Of a stretch of 64,000 nt of DNA, positions 23,168 through 33,904 are shown piece by piece. A program made the position numbers and the translations under genes. Location: assembly GCA_032433765.1 (NCBI GenBank), contig JAVIAB010000051.1, positions 51,017,030-51,081,029 of the forward strand, given 5' to 3'. Source of the stretch: Megaustenia siamemsis (taxonomy: Eukaryota; Mollusca; Gastropoda; Stylommatophora; Ariophantidae). Numbering within the stretch: the stretch's first letter is position 1; each line of letters opens with the position of its first letter. The notes under the pieces are model-generated. The model was given only the letters and a program-made list of their open reading frames with translations, ran no database searches and was not told where the DNA came from.

Positions 23168-24060
23168 TAGGATCACAATTTGTGTTAGTGTCTTTAAGAC
23201 TCACGTATCATTGCACGAGCCCTGCATAACCAGTTCAGTAAATCCACGTCTATTTATGAAATGTCTAAACCTCTGCCTTCGTGTTTATTTAATGTAATTA
23301 AACCTCATTATCTTTGCATTTAATTAAGTAAATTAAAAAAAAAAATCTTCCGAAGGCTTATTTTTGCGTGGAAACGTGATATCCTACGCTTCCTTGCGGT
23401 GTGAAAAACATGTATTACCCTACTCAACCTATTTGCTGCTATACCGGAAACATTTAATACCTTGTTTCAGCTATTCGTTGTGATACATGGCCAAGTGAGT
23501 TGGACTCAAAGAGAGGAAAACATAAACGATCTCAAAAAAATTGTGATGAAATCGGATGCATAGGGTCTAAAGGTGCATGCAACGCAATTTATTCGTACTG
23601 TTGTTCATCCATCGGTGAAAGAGACGATCACGCTGTCATGATTCTCCGTTACAATTAAATCACAAGTGTTTCCTGCAGTGAATATAAAAGTGTTTTGTTC
23701 AGTATACTTTGACCTGTGGATGGTATACAGGTGATTGTGTGTGTGTGCTTTTTTTTCCAGTACAAAGTGGCCCGAGCGTGAAAAGAATTTAAATATAAGA
23801 AAATTATTGTACGTGTTAGCCTCACGCTATAGCACATGCTTGGTTTGATTCAATGGAACTAGCATGTCCGGATTAATGAGACTTTGAACAAATACTGTGT
23901 TTGACAAGGGTTTACTGTAAATTGTGGCGCAGGACGACAAACACTCTTCTTTTAGAAAGGACAAAAAAGAAGAAGACAGTGAACAAAATAATAAACTTTT
24001 TAGCGTTTTCTTCAGTATGACAAAAGACAAGAAAAACAAAACGCAAACGTGAAAGATGAA
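23168..24060. other. mostly non-coding; contains a LINE 5'-like scrap
   Basis: At 23540-23595, 'gatgaaatcggatgcatagg' with 'gtctaaaggtgcatgcaacg' resembles segments at 38455-38500 and 48860-48920 that precede jockey-like tails. The rest is AT-rich without a gene. Confidence 0.4.
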
Positions 24061-24064
24061 TACA

Positions 24065-24118
24065 TAGACTACTTCTTCATGGCTTCAGCTGGAGCCTTGA
24101 TAGACATCGCCATGCGGT
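24065..24118 (-). CDS. possible terminal exon of an unidentified gene
   Basis: On the minus strand a pyrimidine-rich tract runs into 'cttttatag' (acceptor at about 24119). It is followed by an open stretch reading DRMAMSIKAPAEAMKK and TAG, with an AT-rich trailer. The signal is short and no protein family was recognised. If real, the intron upstream would contain the 25-bp satellite. Equally, the acceptor-like sequence may be chance. Confidence 0.2.
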
Positions 24119-24339
24119 CCTATAAAAGAAGAATGTATAAATGAACTCTTGACCAGAAGGTAGCCAGATACTCGGTCGATGTAGACCACGTAACTCACAG
24201 GCCGAACAGTAAGGACAGCCGTAATCAAAATGGTTATTGGAATATGATAAAAAGACGGCAATAAGGAAAGATGGTAAAGAAGAACCTCTGCTAAAGAATA
24301 AGGAAGAAAGGTTCCAAACCCAGGAGGGAGAGAGAGAGA

Positions 24340-25327
24340 GAGACAGGAAGGGGCCATGAGTCTGTGATCCAGGACGGGCCATGAGTCTGTGATCCAAGAC
24401 GGGCCATGAGATTGTGATCCAAGACGGGCCATGAGTCTGTGATCCAGGACGGGCCATGAGTCTGTGATCCAAGACGGGCCATGAGTCTGTGATCCAAGAC
24501 GGGCCATGAGTCTGTGATCCAAGACGGGCCATGAGTCTGTGATCCAGGACGGGCCATGAGTCTGTGATCCAAGACGGGCCATGAGATTGTGATCCAGGAC
24601 GGGCCATGAGTCTGTGATCCAGGACGGGCCATGAGTCTGTGATCCAAGACGGGCCATGAGTCTGTGATCCAAGACGGGCCATGAGTCTGTGATCCAAGAC
24701 GGGCCATGAGTCTGTGATCCAGGACGGGCCATGAGTCTGTGATCCAGGACGGGCCATGAGACTGTGATCCAAGACGGGCCATGAGTCTGTGATCCAGGAC
24801 GGGCCATGAGACTGTGATCCAGGACGGGCCATGAGACTGTGATCCAGGACGGGCCATGAGTCTGTGATCCAAGACGGGCCATGAGTCTGTGATCCAGGAC
24901 GGGCCATGAGTCTGTGATCCAGGACGGGCCATGAGTCTGTGATCCAAGACGGGCCATGAGTCTGTGATCCAGGACGGGCCATGAGTCTGTGATCCAGGAC
25001 GGGCCATGAGACTGTGATCCAAGACGGGCCATGAGTCTGTGATCCAAGACGGGCCATGAGTCTGTGATCCAAGACGGGCCATGAGTCTGTGATCCAAGAC
25101 GGGCCATGAGTCTGTGATCCAGGACGGGCCATGAGTCTGTGATCCAGGACGGGCCATGAGACTGTGATCCAGGACGGGGCATGAGACTGTGATCCAGGAT
25201 GGGCCATGAGTCTGTGATCCAGGACGGGCCATGAGTCTGTGATCCAAGACGGGCCATGAGTCTGTGATCCAGGACGGGGCATGAGTCTGTGATCCAAGAC
25301 GGGCCATGAGTCTGAGATCCAGGACGT
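24340..25327. repeat. 25-bp minisatellite array
   Basis: About 39 copies of a 25-bp unit 'gggccatgagtctgtgatcc' plus 'aggac' or 'aagac'. The unit has no stop on the minus strand in any register, so three overlapping minus frames of 338-422 codons are open at once, each repeating a 25-residue period. These are treated as shadows. Variant positions (agg/aag and tct/act/att) show a partial higher-order order. Confidence 0.9.
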
Positions 25328-26029
25328 ACCGACTGAGGTTATCAAGGCAGCAGGAAACCTATATCAATGATTTAGTTATCGTCGGAATCTTGGTGATGAT
25401 GAGAATTAAAGTGGGTGGAGACTGGTTGCTGTCTTCTTTCTAGTAAAGCTTATTCATACAATTTTATATTTATTTTTCCATATTTTATTTAGTTTTACAG
25501 CTGACCCACACGACATGGTACATCTGTGGCTATCGCCAGACGAAAAAAGTACTTACATAAAACGTAACACACTTATAACTTCCACTCACGCAGCCGCTGT
25601 GGCTAAGTAATTAGTGCAAACAGAATTAAGTAGAAGGCTCCTGGGCCATTACACATAGCGACGATTTCTTCCTTTCCGGATCAGCTCGGTTTCGGAGTTT
25701 GTTCAGCCTCTAACAATTATTCCAATAGATTTGTCTGGAAGATTAGTATGATTTGGCGTAGTACTGACCAAGCCATCTATTTTTTTTAAAGGTGTAACAA
25801 ATGGATACAAACACCATATTCAACATACGTTTTAAAACGTAGAATGAACCATAAGGTTTTTTGCTTACTTTATCATATTTTGCAAGCAATGTTAACCAAA
25901 CACACCTAGTATTTTAAACAGTCTATTTCAGGTAATGCAATCCAAATATATTTACACATATTCTCATATTTATAAGCAATGCTATATAAATACGCCTCCT
26001 ACTTTACAAATCATCATCATCGTCATCAA
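25328..26029. other. non-coding; possible SINE head near 25595
   Basis: 'gccgctgtggctaagtaatt' at 25594 looks like a tRNA-type A-box region but no B-box is clear. The remainder is AT-rich with no supported gene. Confidence 0.35.
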
Positions 26030-26237
26030 GTACCGGGCCTCCTGGCGTAGGTGATCATGTCCCTCCACAACTATCGATCTCGACAGTTATTTAACATTTC
26101 TGTTGTTGACCTTCTGCCAAGCCATTCTCTTAAGCTGTCTGGTAATTTTTTTCTCTTTGCTTCTCTCTATCTCTTCGTCCCTCAATTTTTCCAGTTGTTA
26201 CAATATATTCCAGTTGTTCTCTTCTCATTACATAGTC
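26030..26237 (-). mobile_element. LINE Y/Z-family 3' fragment
   Basis: The minus strand gives MRREQLEYIVTTGKIEGRRD and the tail block to the poly-GAT end at about 26010-26030. It is truncated just upstream of the FGHVM block, near 26237. Confidence 0.75.
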
Positions 26238-26689
26238 AAAAAATGATGATGATTTATAAATAACATCACATTTATGCTGATGTAATAAAAACGCAAAACG
26301 AAAGTTGTCCAAATCTCACATTTCTAAAGTACTCTAATTCACAGACAATCACTGCATCCTGGGACAAATGTTACCAACTCTTCCAGAGATTCCGTGACAA
26401 GCCTCGAATGCCTGTCATATAAATTGACCCCAAATCACACGTGTTCAGACAAATAAGCTCAGCTGTGCCTGGAGCTCTATTGAGCCCACGTGGATTCCTC
26501 GCAGGAAATTCCGGCTATGAAATGTGGCATCCTGGAAACCTCATATAACTGGATTTTTTCCCCCCGGATATTACGTCATAATCAACATTTTAAAAAAATC
26601 AATCTACGTATATTTCATCTAGCAAAAAAGCATTTCAGAAAATGAAGAAAAAAAACATTTGAACAACAAGTCTATGTCAAAAGATGTGC

Positions 26690-26935
26690 GAAAGAGTTCT
26701 TTGTGCTATATAATGATAATTCTGATCTATGGAAGCGAATCATGGACAAATGAAAAGACAATTAGAGGCCACAAAGGTGGGATTTCTCAGAAGAATATTG
26801 AGATTTCCCTTGACAGCTATAAAGACCAACGAGAACATTTTCAAAGAGACCAACACAGAAAGGGAGTTATTAAAAAAAAAACATCCGAATGAAGCAATCA
26901 ACATTTTTCTAGCAGGTCGGGAACAAACCTAAGCT
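26690..26935 (+). mobile_element. LINE Y/Z-family fragment
   Basis: The plus strand reads YGSESWTNEKTIRGHKGG with frameshifts, then REHFQRDQHRKG and KHPNEAINIF. It is a decayed copy of the block upstream of the FGHIM motif. Confidence 0.6.
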
Positions 26936-27435
26936 CTTGTCCTCAGAAGACACTCTTACTAACATCTTGTCAACAGCGGCTCCTAGTGAATGTAGTGAGT
27001 GATAAATGTGACGGATTAGTGAAGTGTATGGGCTTGCTTTATAAATCATATTACCATTATATTATCACAAGCTTTCTCATCTAAGCACATATTCAATAAA
27101 TGTTTGTACATTACATTTATAATTTCGTTATCATATTTCATTATGTATTCTAATCATGTGTCTTCATGATTTTCAGCTTCCATAATTTCTGTATATTCTT
27201 CCCAGAAACAACTTCTAAATTTGTGCACAATCTTGCAGATTATCTGTTTGTTGTGTACAGTTAACATCCATAATTAACACCCATAAAGCAGCATTGATTC
27301 TATATGCCACTGCAAGACTTATTTCACATTTTGAAAAGCAAGTCAAATTTGTTAATACGAAAGCTCTATGAGTGAAAGCATAAACGTGGTGCACTTTTGT
27401 GTCGTAGAAGAGTACGGCTATCATGCTAACTTCCC
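26936..27435. other. non-coding spacer
   Basis: No family recognised. AT-rich. Confidence 0.4.
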
Positions 27436-27670
27436 AGTGATCATCGACATCATCAAGTATTGTGCCAGCTGATGTATTATCCTATCACTCCACAACATAT
27501 CTTACTAAAGCTGTTTATATTCCTCTTGTTGACCTCCTACAAAACCATTATCTTAAAATGCCTGGCATTTTTTCTCTAAGATTTCTTCCATCTTTTCTCC
27601 CCGAGCACATTTCTCCAGTTGTCACAATATATTACAGTTGTTCCCTTCCTTTACGTGGCCAAAAATAATG
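27436..27670 (-). mobile_element. degenerate LINE Y/Z-family 3' fragment
   Basis: The plus-strand sequence parallels the antisense of the family tail ('cctcttgttgacctcctaca', 'ctccagttgtcacaatatat', 'cacgtggcc'-like end). It is heavily diverged, and a family 1 SINE piece sits directly beside it. Confidence 0.55.
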
Positions 27671-27689
27671 GTTGTTTTATTCGTCGCCT

Positions 27690-27833
27690 CGCATTTGAGT
27701 TTCGATGCTTGAGGCGACACTATACAGAAATTTCCGAACATTTCTGGATAGGCGGCCGAGCACATATGGGTGGAAACTCGCGTGCTAAGACGCCGGTTCA
27801 AGTCTCGTACTTTACCTTTACCTTTACCTTTAT
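27690..27833 (+). mobile_element. SINE family 1, 3' half only
   Basis: It shares 'gagtttcgatgcttgaggcg', 'tttctggataggcggccgag' and the 'tttacc' tail with the full copies. The tRNA-like head is missing. Confidence 0.8.
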
Positions 27834-27951
27834 GCATTGCCAATACGATACCTTTTTGCTCTGGCCTTTATCAATAGTCCTTATTATGTCCATGGTATTC
27901 TCTAAATTACTCTGTTCTCTCTCTTTTCACCATATACCCCTACCGGTTGTG

Positions 27952-28406
27952 GAGGGAGATAAAAAAAAGTAAAGTAAAGAGCCCCCGTCACGCCAAGTGG
28001 CATATAGTGAATATGGTGTTAGTGACCCCGTCACGCCAAGTGGCATATAGTGAATATGGTGTTAGTGACCCCGTCACGCCAAGTGGCATATAGTGAATAT
28101 GATGTTAGTGACCCCGTCACGCCAAGTGGCATATAGTGAATATGGTGTTAGTGACCCCGTCACGCCAAGTGGCATATAGTGAATATGGTGTTAGTGACCA
28201 TAATTTTTATAGATCTTCGGTACATGGTTTTGGGGGTAATGTGGTCGGTATTACGCCCGTACCATTTACTTTCTCAGAAAAAATCCGGTGCCCATTTAAT
28301 CTGGGTGAACCCGGAAGCCGTATGTTGGATTGAATCCTACCTCTTGTCCTTTGTAGTCCAGTTCACTAACCACTGAGCTATCACGGCTCCCTTGTCGAGG
28401 GAGATA
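27952..28406 (-). mobile_element. SINE family 2 with internal 43-bp amplification and TSD
   Basis: On the minus strand the head is GGGAGCCGTGATAGCTCAGT, with B-box-like 'ggattcaatcc'. The body matches the other two family 2 copies, but the 3' segment containing 'gtcacgccaagtggcatata' is repeated five times at a 43-bp period (27983-28200). The insertion is flanked by a perfect 10-bp duplication GAGGGAGATA (27952-27961 and 28397-28406). Confidence 0.85.
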
Positions 28407-28544
28407 CAACGTTCTAATTCTTACCCGTCTGGCTGCCTCATTCGTTATTAACTTAGCGTTTCTCAGATATCATTAGTCCATCTTACTCTGGGTCTACTCT
28501 GGTATGTCTTCCAATTCCTCCTTTAATATATGTTTGTATGGTAT

Positions 28545-29005
28545 AAAGAAGAAAACGCTTTCTTAAATGTTGTGTACAGCCAGTCTTAACATATGGAACA
28601 TATGGATATGAATGAGGGACAATAGGACAACAGACAAGAAAATCACTGGAGGCTATAGAAATGTGGTTTTACGGAAGAAATGTTGAGAATACCATGGACA
28701 GCTAAGACAAGTAATGATAACGTTCTGAAAGAGGCCAAAGCAAAGAGAGAACTAATTTCCAATATTAGGAAGAAACAATCACCATTTTTTTGGCCATGTA
28801 ATGAGAATAGAAAAACTGGAATATATTGTGACAACTGAGAAAGTCTAGGGACGAAAAGATAGAGGGAAGGGAAGACAAAAGATACCAGACAACTTAAGAG
28901 AATGGCTTGGCAGAAGGTCAACAAGAGAAATGATAAATAACTGTCGAGATCGAAAGTTGTGTAGAGACATGATCACCTACCCCAACATACACGGTACTTG
29001 ATGAT
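28545..29005 (+). mobile_element. LINE Y/Z-family 3' fragment
   Basis: Plus-strand pieces: NISNIRKKQSPFFWP-type block at 28755, LEYIVTT at 28818, a GRKDRGKGRQK block, WLGRRSTREMINNC at 28902, and a GATGATGATGATGG tail at 29003. Internal stops are present. Confidence 0.75.
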
Positions 29006-29830
29006 GATGATGATGGTGGTATACAATCTCATGGCATTTATTCCAAATAGCTAACAATCGTATTCGTTGTCCCTGTGTGTATCAAAGAATTGATTCAATC
29101 TCTTATTTACGACGTCATTAATTCTTTTGTTAAAAATACATTTATGTGACCTCAAATTAGCCCAATATGACAGTCACACTTTCCAGACTAAGAAACTTCA
29201 CATATGCACGAAAAGAAGCAAATAAATATAAGGAAGTAGCTTAGAGATCAAAGGTAAGAGAATACGAGACATATGTAAGAATGAGTGTGATTTTAGTGTT
29301 GAGAGATAATAACCAGTGAGAAGAGAGTGTTGAAGGCCTCTGGGAGTTAGAGCAGTGTTGATCGTACTGCTACTGCTTCTGATGACGAAGGCAATATTTA
29401 CGTGAATGTTGACTATCACTTGACTAATATTGATAATATTATTAATAACATTGACAATAACGACAAATAATATATCTTTTTTTATATCCCCAGTTCGCCC
29501 GCATACTATACTTTCTCACTCCTTTTTTCTATCTTTCTTCTTTCTCTATCTCACTCTTCCCTTACCCCTTTCTGTCTCTTTTACTTTTCTTCACACTTTA
29601 CCCTCTCCTAATCACTCTCCACCCTCTATTCATCTAACCTTTTGCTCCTCCACTTTCTTCTCTATTCCTTTACTTTTCTTTCTCTTCCTTCCGTTTTCAT
29701 TTGCTCACTCAACCGTCATCTACTTCTAACATTTCTACATCTACCTCTCACCTCCCGGCTCTCTCTTCTCTCTCTCGTACTTTAAATCCCAGGACGACAG
29801 TTACAAGACTACCATCACGAGCAGACCGAT
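29006..29830. other. non-coding; pyrimidine-rich tract 29480-29790
   Basis: The second half is about 300 bp of strongly C/T-biased plus strand ('ctttctctatctcactcttc'). No gene is supported. Confidence 0.5.
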
Positions 29831-30073
29831 GTTAACAGCGTATCAACTTTACCCAATGCGTATCAACTTTACCCGACTTGACGCTATCTACCTATACTCA
29901 CCTGGAAGTGTTTGAAGCATCAAGTTCCCCAGGTGTACTGTACCAAAATACGTTTAGCTATGGGATCACCAAGCGGGGGTGCTGGGGGAGATTGACCCAT
30001 TTTTTTCATTTTTTAAAACACTTTTAAAGGAAGTTCTCCACCTTCATTTCTCACTTTCTGTCTCTCACTTTCT

Positions 30074-30074
<1 letters not shown>

Positions 30075-30162
<88 letters not shown>
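30075..30162. repeat. (CT)n(AT)n microsatellite
   Basis: About 60 bp of CT with single interruptions, then about 26 bp of AT. Confidence 0.9.
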
Positions 30163-30499
30163 GCCCAAATTTCCCTCTTTTGCCTAGAAATATTAAAGAC
30201 ACGCCTAGTAGATAAAGAAAAAAAATATATTACTAGCACGATCGTCGCTCTGTGGGACACATTTGGGGGTAGGTCGGGTAGGCCAAATTCTATCACATTA
30301 AAAAAAAAATCTTGAAGCAAGGCCTGTTTGTTGGATGGAAGAGGTTTCTTTGTGCTTCTCTAATTTTGTTTCCTTTAGTGGAGATAATGTTCTACATGCA
30401 TTCTGGATGATTCATCAAAATAATAAAAATATTGGCGTCTGCACCAAAATGAGAAAAAAAGCATGCAAACGGTGCCCATGAATAAAGGAAATAAAGAGT

Positions 30500-30722
30500 T
30501 TATCATCATCATCAAGTACCGGGCCTGCTGGCGTAGGTGATCATGTCTCTCCACAACTTTCGATCTCGAAAGTTATTTATCATTTCTGTTATTGACCTTC
30601 TGCCAAGCCATTCTCTTAAGCTGTCTGGTATTTTTTCTCTTTGCTTCCCTCTATCTCTTCGTCCCTCAATTTTTCCCGTTGTTACAATATATTCCAGTTG
30701 TTCTCTTCTCATTACATGGCCA
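30500..30722 (-). mobile_element. LINE Y/Z-family 3' fragment
   Basis: The minus strand is open for 66 codons (REQLEYIVTTGKIEGRRDRG ... LWRDMITYASRPGT), ending in a (GAT)n tail at about 30503. It is nearly identical to the 26030-26237 and 35394-35594 copies. Confidence 0.8.
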
Positions 30723-31024
30723 AAAAATGATGATTAACGAGTTTATAATCAACAAAAATACATTGCTGTTTATTCTAAAATTGTGCTTGTGTCTGATTAT
30801 GCTGTCAATGTCTTAATAGAAGTCCAACGATTAGACCGTAGCGTTGGATCATTTGATGTCCTTGTTTATCACTAAAGTTAGTCTTTCCAATTATATGTTT
30901 TTGTTTGTTACCTGTTCTTCCAAACAACTGTTTATATAGAAGTTATAAACAGTTGTTTCGGTGTGCTATGAGGATGATCCAGCAACTAAGATAACAAAGC
31001 TAACAATATATATGATGAGACATT

Positions 31025-31430
31025 CAAAGATGTCTCTGTCTTACGCGAGACGCAACAATTTCTCTGTCTTGTGTGAGATGTAACAATTTCTCTATCTTGC
31101 GTGAGACGCAACCATTTCTCTATCTTGTGTGAGATGTAACTATTTCTCTGTCTTGTGTGAGATGTAACAATTTCTCTGTCTTGTGTGAGATGTAACACTT
31201 TCTCTGTCTTGTGTGAGATGTAACAATTTCTCTGTCTTGCGCGAGACGCAACCATTTCTCTATCTTGTGTGAGATGTAACAATTTCTCTGTCTTGCGCGA
31301 GACGCAACCATTTCTCTGTCTTATGTGAGATGTAGCAATTTCTCTGCCTTGTGTGAGATGTAACAATTTCTCTGTCTTGTGTGAGACGCACCAATTTCTC
31401 TGTCTTGTGCGAGATGCCTCAATTTCTCTG
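31025..31430. repeat. 28-bp minisatellite array
   Basis: About 14 copies of 'tctctgtcttgtgtgagatg' plus 'taacaatt', with a 'gcgagacgcaacca' subtype. The Arg/Gln-rich minus frames are shadows. Confidence 0.85.
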
Positions 31431-31809
31431 CAAATTATGCCCAGCTCAAATGTGGCTAGTTAGACCCACTTTCTTTTCAGTCTTCCTCTTTTTCGTCTAC
31501 CTGGTACTGAGCTCTGCAAAACACTTTTCTCTATGCTACTATGCCGCTTTCTATGCCCACATATTTTTATTCCCTTGTTTTATGTTCTTTTCTCTGGAAT
31601 ATTCAGTTCTTGCCAAATGTACACTTTTGTTCCTCTCTGCCCATGATATTCTGTAGCAACAGCAACAGGGTTACATTCCTTTTGCCCTATTTTATCTCAA
31701 AATATTGCGGCTTTGTAACGCCATGCTAAACTACTTGAAGCTTCTAAAATATATGTCAAAGGAAAAACTTCATATTCTAAAGTAGTATTTCCCCTTTCTA
31801 GAGGCGCGT
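31431..31809. other. non-coding spacer
   Basis: No gene supported. Two short hydrophobic plus-strand frames (31381-31729) have no family signature. Confidence 0.4.
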
Positions 31810-32165
31810 GCCATTTTTTAATAGCCAAATAATTTGAGCCTACCTTTTATAATAGACAAGTAATATGCGCCTACCTTTTATAGTAGACAATTAATTTGCG
31901 TCTATCTTTTATAATAGCCAAGTAATTTACGTCTATCTTTTATAATAACCAAGTAACGTGCGTCTATCTTTTATAGTAACCAAGTAATTTACGTCTATCT
32001 TTTATAAAAGCCAAGTAATTTGCGTCTATATTTTATAACAGCCAAGTAATTTGCGTCTATCTTTTATAATATCCAAGTAATTAGCGTCTACCTTTTATAA
32101 TAAACAAGTAATTTTCGTCTACCTTTTATAATAGCCAAGTAATTTGTGTCTACCTTTATTAATAG
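31810..32165. repeat. 31-bp minisatellite array
   Basis: About 11 copies of 'ccaagtaatttgcgtctatc' plus 'ttttataatag', with moderate divergence. Confidence 0.9.
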
Positions 32166-33215
32166 ACCGGGGATGAAATAAAAATCCTGAGTCTCACACG
32201 TCGTGGCGACTACTTGACCAAGCGGCCTTTATCCCTTGGGCTCTATCGTTGCCCCCCGACATACACCAGCAATGGTACTATGTGTCGTAAAGATAGTTTT
32301 TTTTTTTTAATTAATAAACAAGAAAGCGCCAGTTCTCCAATCGGTTTGAGACAATCCTAAACTTCACTCAAAATAAATGCCCACACATAAAGAGTGTAAA
32401 GTAAAGAAAAATAAATTCTTATTGCTCATTTCACCGTATTATTAATATCGATAGGTGTGTGACGGGACATAATTAATTTTTTTAAGTTTGCAGCAAAACG
32501 TTATTAATTTCTCTTAGCTAAACTGTAAAGGGTGACGATGATGAAAAAAAAGACGCAAAATATAATTAATCACTCAAACCGCATAAAGAAATGAGTGTTT
32601 ACTTAGAGATACAACTATAAATGAAACCATCAGAAAAATGGTGGATGTAATACAGGCTTTCAACAAAGAATTCAATAACTAGGACCTTTATTTATATTTC
32701 CAGAATAATTAAATTCAGGTCTAGACATTTTTAAGACTATGTTGTTTTATGTCTCGGTATTTGCCTACTGCAGATCCGCTCCACCTCCCACCACGTTTTT
32801 TTTCAGGTTATATTAGACCGTATTTGCCATCCAAAAACGAAATTACTTTCTCATTCAAAACGCATATTAACATTTTAAGACCATGAAATTCAATAATCAA
32901 TTTGTTAACAATTATGTCATAATAAATATCCATAACAAATTTTTAGAAAATTTGAATTCAATGTAAGTCAAGGGCATACTATTCTACTGATAATCAACAT
33001 ATAATACTGAAAATATTTATGTTTTTCCATTTTTAAAAAGGCGTCTCATGGGGTGTATTATAATATTTGTTAAATATGATCCCTCTATAATGTCAGATTC
33101 TTAAATAGTAAGAAATTCGCTGAAGCTGTCTAGCACATAGGTTTTCGAGTAAATAGAAAGTTTTATAGAAAGAATTAGTTTTATAATGTTAAAATACACG
33201 TAGTGAAATGTTTTT
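32166..33215. other. AT-rich non-coding stretch
   Basis: No coding potential seen. 32180-32270 may hold a decayed tRNA-like head on the minus strand ('gccgcttggtcaagtagtcg'), but a B-box is not clear. Confidence 0.45.
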
Positions 33216-33218
33216 TAC

Positions 33219-33560
33219 GGGGAACTGGTTGGTCTCGAGGCAAGACGCCGGCCACGAGACAGAGAGGTTATGGGTTCAAATTCCGGCTGCACCGGTTGGG
33301 ATTTTTATTTATGATTTCTTTCTGTAGCAACCACCTCTATTCTCAGCAGCGAGGCCCTGCTTGAAACGTCAATTATTCATCGATGGAAAAAAATATGAGT
33401 ACCTCCGGAATCGGAGTTATCTGCCTGTGCGGCGAGAGATACCTGTGCACACGGCTGCCAGGGAAAAATGGATTAACACGCAAAATTCAATTCCTAGTCT
33501 CTAGGGTCTTCGTCAGAGGTAAAAGCTGGCGAACGAAAAAAAAAAAAGGAAAGAAAAAAA
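33219..33560 (+). mobile_element. tRNA-derived SINE-like element (family 3)
   Basis: The head 'ggggaactggttggtctcga' includes an A-box-like tggtctcgagg, and a B-box-like 'gggttcaaattcc' lies 40 bp later. It ends near an A-rich run at 33535-33560. Only one copy is visible, so the 3' boundary is a guess. Confidence 0.45.
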
Positions 33561-33904
33561 TGTTTTTTTTTTAAATAATTGTAATTTAAAATAGCATTCG
33601 CCAGCCCCCCAAAATACCCATGGTGGCTAACCTAGGGGCCTCGATCTACAGGTTTGAGAACCCTGGTTCTAAAGATTTGCTCCTAAAATAATTAAAATTG
33701 TAAAACTAACTTTTAAAAACATATATAATTGGAGGAGTCCGGACTGGTTGTATTGGAAGAAAGCTTTCTACTCACTTGTCTGTTTCCTTATTTCTCTCGC
33801 TTCTTCATATCTCAGACCGTTTACCACGATGCCACAACAACGAGAGTATTTATTATCCAGGTTTTGTTCTCTTGATCAGTTCCGGGTAGATAGTTTACCT
33901 AAGC

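Noticed and set aside
24077..25345. 422-codon minus frame with a non-repeat C-terminus
   Set aside because: Three minus registers are open at once through the same 25-bp repeat, and the unique tail has no recognisable domain.
33600..33680. Possible transposon end near 'gtttgagaaccctgg'
   Set aside because: No partner terminus or target duplication found nearby.
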